Of a DNA stretch of 60,595 nt, positions 58,923-60,595 are shown in pieces. Below the pieces are notes generated by a model. That model was not told where the DNA came from. It saw only the letters and a list, made by a program, of their open reading frames with translations, and ran no database searches. Where the stretch lies: the NCBI GenBank assembly GCA_028293745.1, contig JAQGOF010000070.1, positions 1 through 60,595 on the forward strand. The letters are read 5' to 3'. The stretch comes from Gammaproteobacteria bacterium. Its GTDB lineage: Bacteria; Pseudomonadota; Gammaproteobacteria; Steroidobacterales; Steroidobacteraceae. Numbering within the stretch: the stretch's first letter is position 1; every line of letters starts with the position of its first letter. A program made the translations under genes and the position numbers.

Positions 58923-60396
58923 TTCACGGCACAACCCTGGTTACATAGGGAGCCGGAATACTCTTTCCGCTGGCCCTCCTGTGGCATTGCAGCATGAATG
59001 CCACCTCGCGCCCAGGAGCCGTCACTCATGCTTCCACGTTGCTTCCCGCATGGCGGTCCGTCGCGGCACGGCCTGGAACGGTATGATCTGAGCGTTATCC
59101 ATCTGGCATGTTCAGTTTCGGACAAGATGGTCTGATAGTTTTGGCGCCCGGATGACACTAATAGAATTGTGGGACAGCGGAGGACACTATGGCCCGTCAT
59201 AGACGCAAACAGACAACTCGGGCGAATCCAGGCACCGACCTCTTCCAGATGGTGATCGGCAAGTGGATCAGCCAGGCGCTCGCCACCGCTGTCAAGTTCG
59301 AAATCCCCGACCAGCTCTCGAAGGGACCGCGCCGCTGCAGTGACCTTGCGCGTGAAGCGGGAGTGTCAGAAGAGGGGTTGTACCGACTGCTGAGGGCGCT
59401 CGCCAGCGTTGGAGTCTGTGCGGAGAGCGCGGACCGTCGGTTCAAGCTCACACGGATGGGACAGTTCCTGCGGAGCAATCATCCGGAAAGCCTGGCGGGC
59501 ATCGCTCGATTTATTGGTCACGACAGCACTTGGCGGCCTTGGGGCGAACTTGACTTCAGTGTCAAGACCGGGCTGCCAGCGTTTGATCATGTGTTCGGCA
59601 CATCCATATTTGAGTATTACTCAAAAAATTCTGACGCTGCCGCAATTTTCGATGGCGCGATGACCTCGATTAGCATGACCGAAGCCCGAGCTGCAGCGGC
59701 CGCTTATGATTTCAAGGGTGTTGGGATGTTGATGGACGTGGCAGGCGGTCACGGCCAGCTTCTCGCGACTGTACTCGGGCGCCACAAAAAGATGCGCGGG
59801 GTGCTTTTCGAGCTCCCGCACGTCGCCGTCGGCGCTGCCGCGACATTCACTCGCGCCGGTATCACGGGACGAGTTCGCATTGAAAGCGGAGATTTCTTCA
59901 AGGAGCTACCGTCGGGCGCCGACGCGATCATCATGAAGCACATCATCCACGACTGGGACGACGACTCCGCGAGGCGCATTCTTCAAGCGTGCCACCGCGC
60001 GCTCGGCGAGAGCGGGAAGGTGCTCATTGTGGATCCGGTTGTGCCCACCGGTAACACACCACACTACGGCAAGTTACTCGATCTGGAAATGCTCGTGCTT
60101 ACACCCCGAGGCCGCGAACGGACGAAAAACCAATTCGCCGAGCTGCTGCGAGGCGCCGGCTTTCGCATCTCTCGGATCATTGCAACTAAGGGTCCGTTGT
60201 CCATTGTCGAAGGCTCGAAGCCGTGAAGTACTCGGCTTTACTGCTATATTTAAAGCAGTTTTGCAAAATGGCAGCAGACATCCCGAGACATACTACTCGC
60301 CCTTTTCACGGCGCCACTCGGGCACAAGGGCTGAGCCGGAATTCTCTTTCGGCTCGCCCTACTGCCTCGCAGCATGAATGCTCCCTCGCGGCCAGA
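58923..60396. repeat. Pair of ~93-bp imperfect direct repeats flanking the O-methyltransferase (58923-59016, 60305-60396)
   Basis: Shared landmarks in order: TTCACGGC, GAGCCGGAAT, CTCTTTC, GCCCT, GCAGCATGAATGC and CCTCGCG, then CCAG(A/G)AGG-like ends. About three quarters of positions agree. Same orientation, 1.38 kb apart, each outside the OMT gene, the right one 130 bp before the recombinase gene. 58438-58922 and 60397-60524 show no gene. Confidence 0.6.
59189..60226 (+). CDS. SAM-dependent O-methyltransferase (acetylserotonin/plant-OMT-like)
   Basis: 345 residues. N-terminal winged-helix dimerisation domain (KWISQALATAVKFEIPDQL; REAGVSEEGLYRLLRALASVG), then the catalytic domain with MDVAGGHGQLLATVL as motif I, RVRIESGDFFKELPSGADAIIMKHIIHDWDDD containing the general-base His (HDW), and HRALGESGKVLIVDPVVP. 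These enzymes methylate phenols or hydroxyls of secondary metabolites. It lies alone between two long imperfect repeats beside a recombinase gene, so it is probably a mobile passenger. Confidence 0.88.
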   Translation: MARHRRKQTTRANPGTDLFQMVIGKWISQALATAVKFEIPDQLSKGPRRCSDLAREAGVSEEGLYRLLRALASVGVCAESADRRFKLTRMGQFLRSNHPESLAGIARFIGHDSTWRPWGELDFSVKTGLPAFDHVFGTSIFEYYSKNSDAAAIFDGAMTSISMTEARAAAAAYDFKGVGMLMDVAGGHGQLLATVLGRHKKMRGVLFELPHVAVGAAATFTRAGITGRVRIESGDFFKELPSGADAIIMKHIIHDWDDDSARRILQACHRALGESGKVLIVDPVVPTGNTPHYGKLLDLEMLVLTPRGRERTKNQFAELLRGAGFRISRIIATKGPLSIVEGSKP

Positions 60397-60524
60397 GGAC
60401 TAAACCGCTCGCGCGGTAGGGGGAGCCCTTCGATTGGGCGTGTAGGTACGGCTGAGGTTTGAAGCTCTGTTTCGTATGTTCCGGGACGAGGCGATCCGCC
60501 TCGTTTCGTAGCTGGAGCAGGGCC

Positions 60525-60595
60525 ATGAGCATATCGAACTCAAGGATTTCACCGCTGCGTCAACGGATGATTGAGGACATGCGGATGCGCAAGCT
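60525..60595 (+). CDS. Start of a tyrosine recombinase/integrase, cut by window edge
   Basis: ATG 60525 with GGAG eight bases upstream. The 23 visible codons read SISNSRISPLRQRM then IEDMRMRK, which is the usual start of the transposon-associated tyrosine recombinases (PLRQRMIEDMxxR) often found next to IS91-like transposases. The rest is outside the window. Confidence 0.72.
   Translation, partial: MSISNSRISPLRQRMIEDMRMRK

Overview
The window is high-GC DNA from a Gram-negative proteobacterium. A TonB-dependent receptor, a NodT-type outer-membrane lipoprotein and AceK all fit this. The SOS box in front of the Pol IV gene is of the CTGT-N8-ACAG type, and a tRNA-Val fragment resembles the E. 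coli gene. Both favour a gamma- or betaproteobacterium over an alphaproteobacterium. I cannot name the genus from sequence alone. There are no rRNA genes, no complete tRNA and no CRISPR array.

Left part (1-31.6 kb): mostly intact, housekeeping-like genes. 1-6.5 kb is a minus-strand operon: an OFA-type carboxylate carrier, a ThDP enzyme that reads as a 2-hydroxyacyl-CoA lyase rather than a true oxalyl-CoA decarboxylase, a canonical formyl-CoA transferase, and an NDP-forming acyl-CoA synthetase that runs off the edge. A GntR/FCD regulator is divergent to it. Together these suggest a formyl-CoA shuttle that cleaves 2-hydroxyacyl-CoA. At 8-14.4 kb is a tight operon ppc - aceK - P-loop protein. 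At 14.6-18.8 kb is a three-gene tripartite efflux pump (HlyD, DHA2-MFS, NodT) with overlapping genes, followed by a degenerate receiver-like membrane protein and an ACT-domain protein. Then come a YcaQ-type DNA glycosylase, an exported lactonase-like metallo-hydrolase, and a surface-glycan group (methyltransferases, GT4, GtrA/GtrB, GT-C-like membrane protein), followed by a CmcJ/NvfI-like oxidoreductase and a glutathione transferase.

Middle part (31.9-45.1 kb): a catabolic island. It holds three LigX/phthalate-dioxygenase-type Rieske oxygenases, an FMN 2-hydroxyacid oxidase, a TIM-barrel isomerase, an HSL-type esterase, an SDR, an MFS importer, a TonB receptor and a MarR regulator. Six copies of an 18-bp palindrome (consensus TATCTTCCATGGAAGATA) lie at five promoter regions, and in two of them the sigma-70 -10 box is the left arm of the palindrome. 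The likely logic is uptake by the receptor and MFS, ester cleavage, oxygenation or O-demethylation and side-chain oxidation under one repressor. The island also carries three gene remnants: an internally deleted SDR, a 34-residue ferredoxin-reductase stub and the C-terminus of a D-2-hydroxyacid dehydrogenase. The partner reductase for the oxygenases is therefore not intact here.

Right part (45.2-60.6 kb): a patchy mobile or accessory region. It has several frameshifted genes, repeated short segments (a dinB fragment, repeats flanking two methyltransferase genes), an IS21-like array of GTGTTCAC octamers, a DUF433/DUF5615 toxin-antitoxin pair plus a decayed second toxin, two nuclease-like genes separated by a strong terminator, the 3' half of a tRNA-Val (an attachment-site signature), and the start of a tyrosine recombinase at the right edge. 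An SOS-regulated Pol IV gene sits within it.
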